In this document: one piece after another, positions 63,720 to 64,000 of the stretch
Numbering within the stretch: the stretch's first letter is position 1
How the letters are laid out: every line of letters begins with the position of its first letter
Origin: Amnibacterium flavum
Lineage (GTDB): Bacteria; Actinomycetota; Actinomycetes; Actinomycetales; Microbacteriaceae
Length of the DNA stretch: 64,000 nucleotides
Assembly (NCBI RefSeq): GCF_003097495.1
Contig: NZ_QEOP01000001.1
Span: 1,575,830-1,639,829, forward strand
Direction of reading: 5' to 3'
Position numbers and translations under genes: made by a program
Notes under the pieces: generated by a model
The model's database searches: none
What the model saw: the letters and a program-made list of their open reading frames with translations, nothing else
Told to the model about the DNA's origin: nothing

Positions 63720-64000
63720 GTGGCAGCGAAACCACGCGTACACGAGGTCGCAAGCGATCTCGGAATCGACACCAAGGTCGCACTGGCGAAGCTCAAGGAG
63801 ATGGGCGAGTTCGTCAAGGGACCGTCTTCGAGCATCGAGCCGCCCGTCGTGCGCAAGCTCAAGGCTCGTCTCGAGGCCGATGGCATCTCGGGCAGCAAGA
63901 CCGCGGAAGCGGCGCCCGCCGCGGCCGCCCCCGCAGCACGGACTTCGGCGCGCCCGGGTCCCGCTGCTCCCAAGGCTCCCGCGGCTCCGGCCGCGCCCGC
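63720..64000 (+). CDS. infB: Translation initiation factor IF-2, N-terminal part (cut by window end)
   Basis: The first 93 codons of IF-2 from GTG 63720: [19 protein letters not shown], then [20 protein letters not shown]. This is the IF2_N helical domain, followed by the start of the long Ala/Pro-rich linker typical of actinobacterial IF-2. The GTPase domain lies beyond the window. Position after nusA matches the conserved operon, apart from the missing ylxR. Confidence 0.95.
   Translation, partial: MAAKPRVHEVASDLGIDTKVALAKLKEMGEFVKGPSSSIEPPVVRKLKARLEADGISGSKTAEAAPAAAAPAARTSARPGPAAPKAPAAPAAP

Overview
The window looks like a chromosome segment from a high-GC Gram-positive actinobacterium, most likely Microbacteriaceae or a close relative. 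The support is base composition (strong G/C at third codon positions throughout), frequent GTG starts and one TTG start, the actinobacterial order dxr ... site-2 protease ... ispG ... proS ... nusA ... infB, a short NusA without C-terminal repeats, and a F420/deazaflavin-type protein. The genus is not resolved. No rRNA, tRNA, CRISPR array, prophage or insertion sequence was recognised.

Layout. 1-2.5 kb: yaaA and an aldo/keto reductase, followed by an eight-unit array of ~80 bp palindromic repeats. 2.5-7.2 kb (minus strand): tag, a TspO protein, then a likely amine/amino-acid catabolic unit (Lrp regulator, class III aminotransferase, FAD oxidoreductase). 7.5-25.7 kb (plus strand): a nine-gene block with an FHA protein, PP2C phosphatase, membrane Ser/Thr kinase with an Fn3-like ectodomain, a ~1,985-residue anchored Ig/Fn3 surface protein, MoxR ATPase, DUF58 protein, a transglutaminase-like membrane protein lacking catalytic Cys and His, a zinc-ribbon FHA protein, and an EccC-like FtsK/SpoIIIE ATPase. 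This is the most unusual system here. I infer a phospho-regulated envelope assembly or export module with no WXG100 substrate in view.

25.7-33.7 kb: alanine dehydrogenase, a polyamine-type ABC transporter (potD-A-B-C order), asparaginase and GABA aminotransferase. Together with the 3.8-7.2 kb genes these suggest use of polyamines and amino acids as carbon and nitrogen sources. 33.7-45 kb: OsmC protein, a secreted protein of unknown role, dxr, a second membrane Ser/Thr kinase, a site-2 protease, a NarL-type two-component system, a SHOCT protein, a zinc alcohol dehydrogenase and ispG. A 17-bp palindrome occurs both before the two-component operon and before the SHOCT gene. 45-53.5 kb: a translationally coupled pair of paralogous lipoproteins of unknown function, a pyruvate oxidase-type enzyme, a lipoprotein HtrA protease and a DUF4870 protein. 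53.6-59.3 kb: two tandem AfsR-like STAND regulators. 59.5-64 kb: proS, a deazaflavin-dependent nitroreductase-family protein, a NIPSNAP-like protein, nusA and the start of infB.

The nusA-infB interval is rearranged. It has an inverted copy and a 39-bp direct copy of the nusA 3' end, and no ylxR. Several intergenic hairpins overlap ribosome-binding sites or lie between convergent genes.
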